A stretch of 13,199 nucleotides of DNA from Cyclostephanos tholiformis (GCA_036939975.1 JALLPB010000745.1:1-13199); one strand, 5' to 3'; counted from the stretch's first letter, positions 1 through 7,495 are shown. Translations and numbers: made by a program. Notes: generated by a model from the letters alone, not told the origin.

Positions 1-119
1 TTTGTCAGTTGAAGGCCCAGAAACCAATGGCCTAATACTTCTCTCCTCTCTCCTCCTCTCTCATTGAGCAAGCACACTCTCACACAACCCCACAATGAAA
101 AAAGAAAAACATTGTCACC
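1..119 (+). promoter_or_regulatory. putative promoter / 5' UTR of the microexon gene
   Basis: This stretch lies just upstream of the first coding exon. It holds a CCAAT box (about 24-28, in the context aaaCCAATgg) and a pure C/T tract at 39-62, followed by a purine-rich stretch running into the ATG. An alternative upstream ATG at 95 lies in a different frame. It would read through the three exons to a stop in exon 3, so ATG 120, which has a strong CACCATGG context, is preferred. The transcription start cannot be placed from sequence alone. This is inference from position and motifs. Confidence 0.35.
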
Positions 120-477
120 ATGGCCCCCCCAATCCACCAGCTCCCGGTGGCTACAATTTTACAGGTGAGTGCATTCACTGTACATCGAGCAATTGATCAC
201 AATCTTTGCAATCCGGCAATGTAATTTTAATTGATGAAAGTAACAAATCTTTTATTTTATTGACTATTATTCTATGAGCAACGGCTCAGTGCACCCAGGG
301 ACAAAAGGTGAGTTATTGAAGTGATAGCTCGTGCTTTTCATTGAAATGAAGTGTACTGACCCCAGCTAATCAACGATATCCTTTTCGCCGTGACCCCCTG
401 AGTCCTTGTTGTGATTTGGTATGATTTTGGACTAGGTGGGCAAGGCACCATCACCACCATGGTATCGTAAGATAGAG
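120..477 (+). CDS. 5' end of a spliced gene of unknown function with an 18-nt microexon (partial)
   Basis: Three predicted exons: 120-164 (15 codons), 290-307 (6 codons) and 436-477 (14 codons). Introns are 165-289 (125 bp, GTGAGT...CAG), 308-435 (128 bp, GTGAGT...TAG), and a third starting at 478 (GTAAGT). Every exon is an exact multiple of three and joins in phase 0 with no stop, which is unlikely by chance together with three near-consensus donors. The start ATG at 120 has a CACCATGG context. The predicted N-terminus begins MAPPIHQLPVATILQ, then CTQGQK, then VGKAPSPPWYRKIE. It is basic and Pro-rich, and ends in a PPWYRKIE motif. I do not recognise the family. The 3' end is not located. One weak possibility is a short last exon at 558-587 (acceptor TAG at 555-557, stop TGA), but the real remainder could equally lie in or beyond the repeats downstream, or be lost. 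Confidence 0.5.
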
Positions 478-769
478 GTAAGTTGTACATTATTTTTACA
501 TGTAACATGTATTATTGAAATAGTAGAATCAAGAGTGAAATGAATAATTGTTACTAGATCGAATATTATCAATTAAAAATTAATTGAACAAATAAAATTA
601 AACAAAGCAATAAATTGTTATGAAACCAATAAATTGGAACTAAAGGGAGTTCACTCAACTGGGCAAAATTACAAATGTTATAGATCCATTTTTGCCTTTT
701 GTGAGGTTGTTATCACATGGAACTAATATAGAACCAGTAAATGTATTTTTGGTGGAAAAGATATTATCG
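478..769. other. AT-rich non-coding stretch (intron 3 or intergenic)
   Basis: This begins with a GTAAGT donor and is strongly A/T-rich, with runs such as aattaaaaattaattg. It holds no ORF of note. A possible acceptor TAG at 555-557 is followed by ten codons including the stop, which could be a terminal exon of the upstream gene. Support is weak because no clear polypyrimidine tract precedes it. Otherwise I see nothing here. Confidence 0.4.
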
Positions 770-1289
770 CCATAGTAGAATATTATCCTGCCATTTTAAC
801 CATGGCATGCAGCCTCTTGTTAATTTTTTCCGGAGCACAATATTCCAAAATCAATAGACAGATTTTGGAGCCATTGCACAGGGCACAGATAAGATGACCA
901 ATTCTCCTCCTCCCATTGCAGGATCACACCGACCAGGGAATTCGACAAACGAGCTTGATCATGTGTGTCAGGCAAAATCATATTCACCGCTGGCTGATTT
1001 TTTCCCACCTCTTCCTGACCATTCCCCCCTCCCACAGGATGTTGGAGCTACTCACCGGCCCATCGAGGCCATTCTCCACCCCCATTCTCCCTCCTCCATT
1101 GATCACATGCCCCATGACAACAAATGGGAATGAAAACTGCTTGACAATCTTGCCGGGAATAGTGCACATTGGGCAATGCCCTATTTGCCACTGGCTCAAT
1201 TTCCCCCCCAGAGGCCGTCCGCACCCCTTTTCCCCCCACATGTTGAAATGCCCCCCTCTGACAACATTATCATAGGGAATGGGGTGCAG
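770..1289 (+). repeat. left arm of large imperfect inverted repeat
   Basis: This segment matches, as reverse complement, the segment at about 2396-2765. Shared blocks in order include the outer part (tattatcc-gccatt, then tggcatg), then AATATTCC, then AAGATG-cc-ATTCTCCTCCTCCCATTGC, then GATCACACCGACCAGGG against GATTGCACCGACCAGGG. Further in come TGCCCTATTTGC and, at the inner end, a block containing GACAACATTATC and GGGAATGGGGTGCAG. The left arm is longer because it carries about 150 bp of C-rich sequence absent from the right arm. Small ORFs on both strands here have no plausible coding character. It is probably one arm of a foldback or TIR element, or one of two oppositely oriented copies of a repeat. 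Confidence 0.7.
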
Positions 1290-2395
1290 TTGCTTTTTGG
1301 CTTTCACTATTCTTGTGTAAAACCCCTGTCTCTCAATCCACGGGGGGGAGGGGCAATGAGTCTGTCATCATTGTTGCCCCTCAGTATGACTGGTCTGGCA
1401 TGCTCAGGGATGGTTTTTGGGGATGGTCAACACAAGTATTCGAGGGTGAGGGATAATTAGGTGACATCAGCAAGACCCTCACATCTCTTGAGGCAATGAG
1501 GTTGCAGGAGTAAAATGATGGTGGTCCATTTGTAGGGGGGGGAGTAAAGGAAGGTGGTGGGAAGGGATTCACACTTGACTCTCTTGGCAGTGCATTTATC
1601 ATCGTGCAAAGGAGGCGATACAAGCCCGATTGTTGTAGAAAGAGCAAAGATTCGTGATAAAATGATTAAAAATCGAGAAGAATAGGGCAAGGGATGATGC
1701 AAGGAAGTAAAAAATGAGGGGTAGGAGGAGTAGGAAGGGTGACAATAGTGTAGACAAAGACATAAGGGTGATGGAAGGAAGGACGGGAGGTGTGTTTAAC
1801 CCAATGACAACAATGAGGAGAATGGCCAATCTCTGCAGCGTAAGAGACTTAAATATATGTCATTGATTCAGTCAAAGCATTTTTTGTTTTTAATTGTGAT
1901 TGGATAGTAAATGAAGGGTTAGTTATTATTGATCCATTTAAACAAACATTCTTATGCTCATTCTTCCTTAGTGGATGTGCGACAACCACAAAAACACCCC
2001 CCCCCCCCAATATCTTTCGTCTTTGTCCCCAACTGCTGGTCAAGAACTAACACCGCCATCCATCGATATGAAAATGGCAGCTGATGCTTCCTACTCTCAT
2101 TGATCCTCATGACTGGGTGGATGATGGTCATCGATGTCGTGATCATTTGCTCTCCCCCTTTCCGTTGCTTTTATTTCAACGAATTTTCCATCTTTCATTG
2201 TGTCATCAACTACTTCATCATCATTGAAGTCGTTTCCCCACCTTTGTCCCCTTCTTCTTTTGATGTAGTGTCCAAACTCACCAATAATTGGTGGTGACAT
2301 TCAATCGACATTGCTGTCATCTTCCCATCATCTTCATTGGTATAACCAGCCCTCCATCCTTGTCATTAGCCCCCTTCTCTAGCCCCAATATTTCA
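1290..2395. repeat. core between the inverted-repeat arms, G/C-tract-rich, no recognisable gene
   Basis: About 1.1 kb of spacer between the two arms. It contains homopolymer-rich tracts (a G run near 1342, another near 1536, and a C run of about 13 near 1998-2010), purine-rich stretches around 1680-1820, and TCATCAT-rich sequence around 2200-2340. Open frames of 60-95 codons exist on both strands, but they are low-complexity and have no recognisable motif. I see no transposase signature such as a DDE/D triad region. If this is a transposable element it is non-autonomous. Confidence 0.45.
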
Positions 2396-2765
2396 CTGCA
2401 CCCCATTCCCTGTGATAATGTTGTCAGCGAGGAGAATTTCAACCAATTTGGGGGGAGAGGGGAGAAGGGGAGAGGATGGCCCCAATGAAACAAGTAAGTT
2501 GCACCCCCAACCTGCTGTTGAAAATTCAATGAAGGGGAAGGGGGGGAAACTGAGCCAGCAGCAAATAGGGCATCACCTGATGCACACAATCAAGCACATT
2601 TGACAAATACCCTGGTCGGTGCAATCCAGCAATGGGAGGAGGAGAATCGGCCATCTTACCTGTGCTTAACGGCTACAAAATCCATTGGCAGAAATTGGAA
2701 TATTGAGCTTTGAAAAAAAAATTACGAGAAGCCACATGCCACGATTAGAATGGCGGATAATACCT
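2396..2765 (-). repeat. right arm of large imperfect inverted repeat
   Basis: Reverse complement of the left arm at about 770-1289, with the same ordered blocks and scattered substitutions and indels. The inner end (2396-2428) mirrors 1257-1289, and the outer end near 2740-2765 mirrors about 770-810. Beyond 2770 similarity fades. A possible extension (atagatccaat against atagaaccagt) is too weak to fix the boundary. On the + strand, G runs at 2450-2455, 2459-2462 and 2467-2470 form a G-rich patch. Confidence 0.7.
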
Positions 2766-3094
2766 AAGAGCTTTTTTCTTCTCAGTTGTTACCCAACTCG
2801 AAGTAAAATATTCTGGCATTGGATCTATTCTCTACGTAGGAAACAGTAAAGGGATGGATGGGAACACAAGGTGGCGGGAAGGGAAAAGGCAGAAAGGAAT
2901 ACAACATGTTGGCAATTGATGACATGACACGACATCTATAGAAGAAAAAAAACAGTCACAACTCACCAGATGTTGTCAACACAGTTGATGACACATACAG
3001 ACATGTCAGGAAGACATAATAAGATGTCTTCAAAATCTATTTATTGCCGACACAAAAAATACGACATTTCCAGCAAAGAATATCAGCAGCCACC
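2766..3094. other. non-coding spacer between repeats
   Basis: No ORF with coding character. It contains a run of GACAT/ATGTC-type motifs at about 2920-3030, including a small hairpin with stem AAGACAT/ATGTCTT (3011-3017 and 3024-3030). Nothing here is assignable to a gene. Confidence 0.4.
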
Positions 3095-3160
3095 AAAAAA
3101 TTCATTCAATATATGAGATGAATTTTGAAAAAATTCATTCAATATATGAGATGAATTTTG
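3095..3160. repeat. exact 33-bp tandem duplication
   Basis: Two identical adjacent 33-bp units, 3095-3127 and 3128-3160. Each starts with six A's followed by TTCATTCAATATATGAGATG and ends in AATTTTG. A third partial start follows at 3161 (aaaatttg). Perfect identity suggests a recent slippage or duplication event in AT-rich non-coding DNA. Confidence 0.9.
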
Positions 3161-3227
3161 AAAATTTGCTTACCCCTATTATTTGATATTACGATATGGG
3201 ACTTGGTGATACATGTATAATCAGCGA

Positions 3228-3399
3228 TACTACAGTTTCCAAATCAATCTTTTTCCCATGCCTGGGAGGATATTTTCTATTAATTCCCAAATAAGCTTCC
3301 ACTCATGAATGGAAAGTCACTCTGTAGGAATCAGTGAAGGAAATAATAGAAAATATCCTCTCTAGCATGGAAAAAAAGATTGATTTGGAAACTGTAGTA
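3228..3399. mobile_element. MITE-like element with about 55-bp terminal inverted repeats (Tc1/mariner-type ends)
   Basis: The left arm 3228-3282 and right arm 3344-3399 are near-perfect reverse complements: TACTACAGTTTCCAAATC at the left outer end and its complement at the right end, continuing inward to GAGGATATTTTCTATTA. The few mismatches lie in the middle of the arms. The loop is about 61 bp. The outer bases read TA-CAGT...ACTG-TA, the arrangement expected for a Tc1/mariner-related MITE inserted at a TA target, although outward complementarity continues 3 bp further (tac/gta). There is no coding capacity. The family assignment is inference; the hairpin itself is directly visible. Confidence 0.7.
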
Positions 3400-3766
3400 G
3401 GGTCAAGCCTGTCAACTGGACCTCAGTTTGTCCTCCCTTAATGAACACATGACGTCATGACTGGATACATCCTCTACACTACAAGTAGAGAAGTCATAGA
3501 TTCAATTTTACCCATGTAGAATCGAAGTTTCACATGAATTCGATATTAGATGGCAGCTAAAATCGAAGTTATGGTAAAATCGATTTTGTGCTGCCACAGA
3601 TCAATCATGTCTAAAAAAAATCTCTTCGCAGAGAAAAAAATGGCTCGTTTTTTCGAACGGGGTGAATCGTGAATCGGTCAGCTTTCCTGCAACTTCCTGC
3701 AGACATCCACACAACAACCGAAAATAGAAATTTGAGTGACACGAGACAGAAACCAAATAATGAAAA
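3400..3766 (+). promoter_or_regulatory. upstream region of the WAPL-like gene
   Basis: This separates the MITE-like element from the main ORF. It contains a perfect 12-bp palindrome CATGACGTCATG (3448-3459) that includes a full CRE/bZIP core TGACGTCA. It also has repeated AATCGAAGTT/AATCGATTTT-type words at about 3520-3590. No clear TATA box is visible. A short uORF at 3760-3786 overlaps the main start. The proximal 150 bp is expected to include the 5' UTR. Confidence 0.35.
3448..3459. promoter_or_regulatory. CRE/bZIP-type palindrome TGACGTCA
   Basis: The sequence catgacgtcatg is a perfect 12-bp palindrome centred on the consensus cAMP-response element. It sits about 310 bp upstream of the WAPL-like ATG, in the space between the MITE-like repeat and the gene. 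bZIP factors bind this core, and CRE-like elements control CO2/cAMP-responsive genes in diatoms. Use at this locus is inference. Confidence 0.35.
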
Positions 3767-3786
3767 ATGACCCCCAAAATGAATGA
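3760..3786 (+). CDS. 8-codon upstream ORF overlapping the main start
   Basis: An ATG at 3760 opens a frame reading MKNDPQNE and stopping at TGA 3784-3786, in a different frame from the WAPL-like ORF. It overlaps both candidate main starts (3767 and 3779). If the transcript includes it, scanning ribosomes meet this ATG first, so it could dampen translation of the main ORF. It is seen directly in the sequence; any regulatory effect is inference. Confidence 0.3.
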   Translation: MKNDPQNE

Positions 3787-6700
3787 CGACGAGTCCCCCG
3801 CCGTCCTCCAGATGATAGCGAGTCCGCCCAGGGGCAGGACCGTCCGCAGGCGCGGGAAGGTCGTCATTCGAACCGGCGCTCGCGCCATCGAGGAGGCGGC
3901 AAGGCTCCCCTCCTCTCAGCGTTCGGCCGAGTCGTCGTCGTCGTCGTCGGTGGCGTCCGCATCGGTCACGACGACCGCATCTCGCAGCGCGGCATCCGCG
4001 AGGGACGAATACGCGCCGCCGCCTCCTCTCCCGACGAAGAACGCCGCCTTCCCCGTCGGTTGGGGTAGCAGGAGGCACAAGCGTCCGAGGGTCGCAAGGC
4101 ACGCCTCGTCAAGATCGACGACGACCTCCGTTGTCGCCGCCGCCGCAGCGGACGACGACGGCTACGACGAAGAAGGTCTGCGATTCGGGTTCCTCACCGC
4201 CGAAATGGCCTCCTCGAATGGCAAATTCGTCGTCGATCGCGGCGTTTCACCCGGGGTCGTCGACTCGGGGTGCCGTTCGATTGGATCGGAGGGGCGGAGG
4301 GAGGATCGGGGATATAATAACAACAGGGACGACGAGCGGGACGGAGATGGCTCGGCGAATATAATAATCGCGGGCGTGGGCGGTGGGGATGCCGCTTCCG
4401 ATGATTATGATTCGCGGGGGGGGAGTGGCTTCGACGACGAAGGGTGCGTCGTCACGTGGCAGGAGGCGAAGGATTGGTCTAAGGAGGTCGAGGGGGACGC
4501 AGCTTCTCCATTATTTGTTAACAATGGGGAGCCTCGTGAAGGCGACGGCGAGGTTCTTCGTGCCAAGATAAAGACTATCCCCGGCGGCGACGGTGGCGGC
4601 GATAGAAGGCACGAACGCCACCCTTGCCCCCGTTCGAACGGCACCACGGCTTCTCCGTCAACTGCATCAATGACTGATTCATCGTGCGAGCGGAAGTGGA
4701 GAAGATTGTATGCTTGCGCGCGAGCCGGGGGCACTCCCGTCGTCGCGATCGTGGGACACGGATATCGCGGCGGTACCGCGATGGTACAAGACGTGGGGAA
4801 CCTTCGAATGCTAATCGACGACCTATCATATCTGAGCTCTGCCATCGTTCAAAGCAAGGAGAGGACGATTCGGGTTAACGGTCGAGGAGGGGAGTCTGTC
4901 GTCGAGGCCGTCTATCGGCATACCGCCATCACCGCTGGGGCCGCATGTGGTATGGCCGAGCTCATATCGCAGTCCGATGCTCGTTCGAAGCTGTTATCGA
5001 TATACGCCAAAACTACCAAGATTGGTGCCATTGAGGCCATCCTCGAATCGATCGCTTGCGTTCCGAATAGCGCGCCGGATTCTTTCGTCGTTTGTCGTGA
5101 TTTTATCGAGGGGCATTTTCGACCAAACTTAGCGACAGCAAGCTTTCGAGAAAGCCAGGGCGCGGGCTCGTTAATTGATCCGAATCTTGACGGGTCAAAA
5201 GGAACGGAGAAATATCATGACGCCATATCATCGAAGGCCTTGGCGATCATTTTGTATTTTGTCGGTATTGCATGTGTCGAATTCGGTGGATCGGATGCCT
5301 CTACCAGAGGCTCGAGCAACCGGTTGGCAGCTCAATGGGCTAGGGAAAAAGTGCTTCAGCATAAATCCGCACTTCAGGGAATGGCAAGGCTTGTTGCGGA
5401 TGATCCAGTCGTTCACGCTTATTTAAACGAGACAAATACGATCTGCACTGAATGTAAGCCATCGTTCGATGATTCATTGGCGAGCAATAGCGCTTTGGGT
5501 AAACCCGACTCAAGAAAAGTTAATCATAGTTCGCTATCAAGCAAATTTCTCGCACATCTGCATAATCAGGTGTCAAGTTTGAGCACTGACCACGATCCAA
5601 CAAAGCTTGGAAGAAGTCGTAAGAGAAAAACGTTGCAACAAGATGACATTCAGTCTTCATTTATATTTGACGATTCCCCCGAAAATGGCTCCCAATTATT
5701 GTTCAATTTTAATGAATCTCCTGATCAATATCATTTCCCAGTGCAACCGTGGGAGAGTGCGAACAGAAACCAAAAATCGACCTGCTTCCCCCAAATGAAA
5801 CGTCGCTGTGGAAAATCCAAGGGAAACGCCGATGATGGATGTTCATTATCCCTTGAAAGTCAAAACACAGAGGCATACAGCGTTGATAAATTTGAAGAAA
5901 AGATTTCGCTGGCGATGTCCCGCACGACACTGACACAAGGGAATGATCGTGGCGGCTTGTTCTCTCAACGAGACAACCAATCGTCATGCGTTTTTTGCGG
6001 TGCTTGGGCGCCCCTCTTGATATCCCATGTTGGCCATGGCAAAGAAAGATCCAGGCCCGTTACTGCGTCGAGTCTTGCGCTTGTGGCTGCAAACTGTATC
6101 ATATCAGGGAGGGTCAAGAGCTCCTCAGAATCGGATGATATAGATCTAAGCGATCACAATGATGATGAGTTCTCTTTCTTGAGTGATTCGCCTTTGTCGA
6201 AGAATCCTATAGTGTACGCGAACGAAATGCTTCGGCTCAGTGGATCACTTCCTTATTACTCACGCTCCATGTCAGAAACTCTAGCCGCAATACTGCTTTC
6301 CAATAACGGGAAGAATTGTCCCATATGCATCTCCTACCTTCAGGACCGTGCGTGTTCGCTTTCGGAGGCGATAGACGGCCTATGTTGCTTAAGTCCAAAT
6401 GTCTCAGAAACTCTAAGCTTACAAGATTCATTCCTTGTGCCGAGCTTATTACGAACTGTCGCTGAATTGGCATTTGGGTTAGAAGATGATTCGTCGCCTG
6501 TTTATTTTGAATCGACCACAACAGCATTGAAAACTCTGACTAGCATGACTCATGAAAATGCAGTCGCTTGCGATCAAATGACAAACGCTTACAGCTGGAC
6601 GTTTCCTCTTCCAACATTATCCCGAGACAGCACCTCATCGAGTCAAATTACCGGTCTAGACGTTATTTTCAGCTACTTGTTCAAAATTGCATCGTTAAAG

Positions 6701-7291
6701 CAGGACCGAAGTGCTCATCAGCAGAAAATGGACTATGACAATTCAATCTTTTGTCTTAACATAATCACAAATACAGTCGAAATGGCTCCAGATTTAACTA
6801 AGAGGATAATCGAAAAAATTGTCCTGGAAGAAGGGTGTGCCAGTAAAGAAGCAAGCACGAGACTTTCCGGGCTAACCTGGCTAACGCGATGGGTTGTATC
6901 GAAAACGCTAGGGTTTCAGGACTCTGTGATGAAAGGCAGCTTCGGATCAAAAGCGAGCTCTACTGATGACAATGAATTAGAATTGGGGGAGGAGGAAAAT
7001 CTTGTTTTATCTGGCAATGGATTTGTGCTACTTGCATATCTCATCATAGACAATGGCTCCCATTCGGGGCTCTCTTTTCCAAACATTCGAGATGTTATAA
7101 TCAAAGAACTTCCATTTCACAAAGATGGGAAATCTGGAGGCACTCATTTCATGATTAAGGTTTTGAAGGCATTCTGCAACTTTTACCACTACTCTGTGGG
7201 CGACCTCAGCGTTGCTGTTATAGCTCCAGTCACCAAGTTGATAGCGGGACTTAAATCTATAAGCGGTCTTAAGCCCCAAGATGGGGCTTGA
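3767..7291 (+). CDS. WAPL: WAPL-like cohesin release factor, 1174 aa, intronless
   Basis: Probable WAPL protein, the factor that with PDS5 opens the cohesin ring and releases it from chromatin in the nucleus. Residues 1-315 are low-complexity and rich in Ser, Asp, Gly and Arg, with an Arg-rich RTVRRRGK near 24-31 and an FGF motif at 140-142. From about 315 the protein is helical-repeat-like. The helix beginning NLRMLIDDLSYL (about 345) and the KALAIILYFVGIACVEFGG helix (490-508) fit the WAPL fold start. A segment at 913-935 (ALKTLTSMTHENA) resembles the WAPL 'LxNxTxxxxEN' helix, 995-1018 resembles the 'LxxNxVE' helix, and 1085-1166 resembles the terminal helices. A disordered insert (about 570-735) carries FIFDDSP (632-638) and FNFNESP (646-652). 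The start at 3767 has A at -3; ATG 3779 (codon 5) is an alternative. The first 1.2 kb is much GC-richer than the rest. The assignment rests on remembered family patterns; another ARM/HEAT-like nuclear protein is possible. Confidence 0.65.
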   Translation: MTPKMNDDESPAVLQMIASPPRGRTVRRRGKVVIRTGARAIEEAARLPSSQRSAESSSSSSVASASVTTTASRSAASARDEYAPPPPLPTKNAAFPVGWGSRRHKRPRVARHASSRSTTTSVVAAAAADDDGYDEEGLRFGFLTAEMASSNGKFVVDRGVSPGVVDSGCRSIGSEGRREDRGYNNNRDDERDGDGSANIIIAGVGGGDAASDDYDSRGGSGFDDEGCVVTWQEAKDWSKEVEGDAASPLFVNNGEPREGDGEVLRAKIKTIPGGDGGGDRRHERHPCPRSNGTTASPSTASMTDSSCERKWRRLYACARAGGTPVVAIVGHGYRGGTAMVQDVGNLRMLIDDLSYLSSAIVQSKERTIRVNGRGGESVVEAVYRHTAITAGAACGMAELISQSDARSKLLSIYAKTTKIGAIEAILESIACVPNSAPDSFVVCRDFIEGHFRPNLATASFRESQGAGSLIDPNLDGSKGTEKYHDAISSKALAIILYFVGIACVEFGGSDASTRGSSNRLAAQWAREKVLQHKSALQGMARLVADDPVVHAYLNETNTICTECKPSFDDSLASNSALGKPDSRKVNHSSLSSKFLAHLHNQVSSLSTDHDPTKLGRSRKRKTLQQDDIQSSFIFDDSPENGSQLLFNFNESPDQYHFPVQPWESANRNQKSTCFPQMKRRCGKSKGNADDGCSLSLESQNTEAYSVDKFEEKISLAMSRTTLTQGNDRGGLFSQRDNQSSCVFCGAWAPLLISHVGHGKERSRPVTASSLALVAANCIISGRVKSSSESDDIDLSDHNDDEFSFLSDSPLSKNPIVYANEMLRLSGSLPYYSRSMSETLAAILLSNNGKNCPICISYLQDRACSLSEAIDGLCCLSPNVSETLSLQDSFLVPSLLRTVAELAFGLEDDSSPVYFESTTTALKTLTSMTHENAVACDQMTNAYSWTFPLPTLSRDSTSSSQITGLDVIFSYLFKIASLKQDRSAHQQKMDYDNSIFCLNIITNTVEMAPDLTKRIIEKIVLEEGCASKEASTRLSGLTWLTRWVVSKTLGFQDSVMKGSFGSKASSTDDNELELGEEENLVLSGNGFVLLAYLIIDNGSHSGLSFPNIRDVIIKELPFHKDGKSGGTHFMIKVLKAFCNFYHYSVGDLSVAVIAPVTKLIAGLKSISGLKPQDGA

Positions 7292-7495
7292 AGATAATCG
7301 CTGACGTTTTCCATTCCGATTCTCTTTTAACCATACCTCATCGGGGAAAATTAAGTCAACCTTCGGCCATACATTATCCACCGAGTAGCTACCTATAAAT
7401 AACTAGGTAGCTGTCATATAAATTAATTTCAATTCCATCTTTTTTGAAGCAGCCTCATTTCATCGGGCATGCCCTGCCACCAAAGGCGGCAGAGA
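7292..7495 (+). other. 3' flank of the WAPL-like gene
   Basis: AT-rich sequence after the TGA stop. It includes a perfect hairpin at 7387-7412 (annotated separately) and AT-rich words that could serve polyadenylation, such as TATAAATAA at 7394-7402, but no canonical AATAAA signal stands out. No coding frame is credible here. Confidence 0.4.
7387..7412. other. perfect 9-bp hairpin downstream of the WAPL-like gene
   Basis: The stem AGCTACCTA (7387-7395) pairs perfectly with TAGGTAGCT (7404-7412) around an 8-nt AT-rich loop. It lies about 100 bp past the stop codon. It could be a 3'UTR structure, the scar of a small inverted-repeat element, or chance. In a eukaryote it should not be read as a bacterial-type terminator. 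Confidence 0.5.

Noticed and set aside
2253..2390. Possible later exon of the microexon gene after the acceptor-like gatgtAG near 2268
   Set aside because: It would give a His/Ser-rich low-complexity peptide ending in a stop inside the repeat core; no support beyond an AG.
820..2603. Small ORFs on both strands in the inverted-repeat region
   Set aside because: Short, Pro/His/Cys-rich readings of C/G tracts, with overlapping alternatives in several frames and no conserved motif; treated as non-coding repeat.
3611..4102. 163-codon minus-strand open frame opposite the start of the WAPL-like gene
   Set aside because: Arg/Gly-rich product of reading GC-rich codons on the opposite strand; no motif, and the + strand frame is open for 3.5 kb across it.
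4405..4845. 146-codon minus-strand open frame inside the WAPL-like gene
   Set aside because: Shadow of the GC-rich low-complexity coding region; no domain features.
5987..6328. CxxC pairs CVFC (741-744) and CPIC (851-854) in the WAPL-like protein as a zinc finger
   Set aside because: The pairs are about 107 residues apart within or beside predicted helices, with no intervening loop pattern of a known zinc finger; not called.
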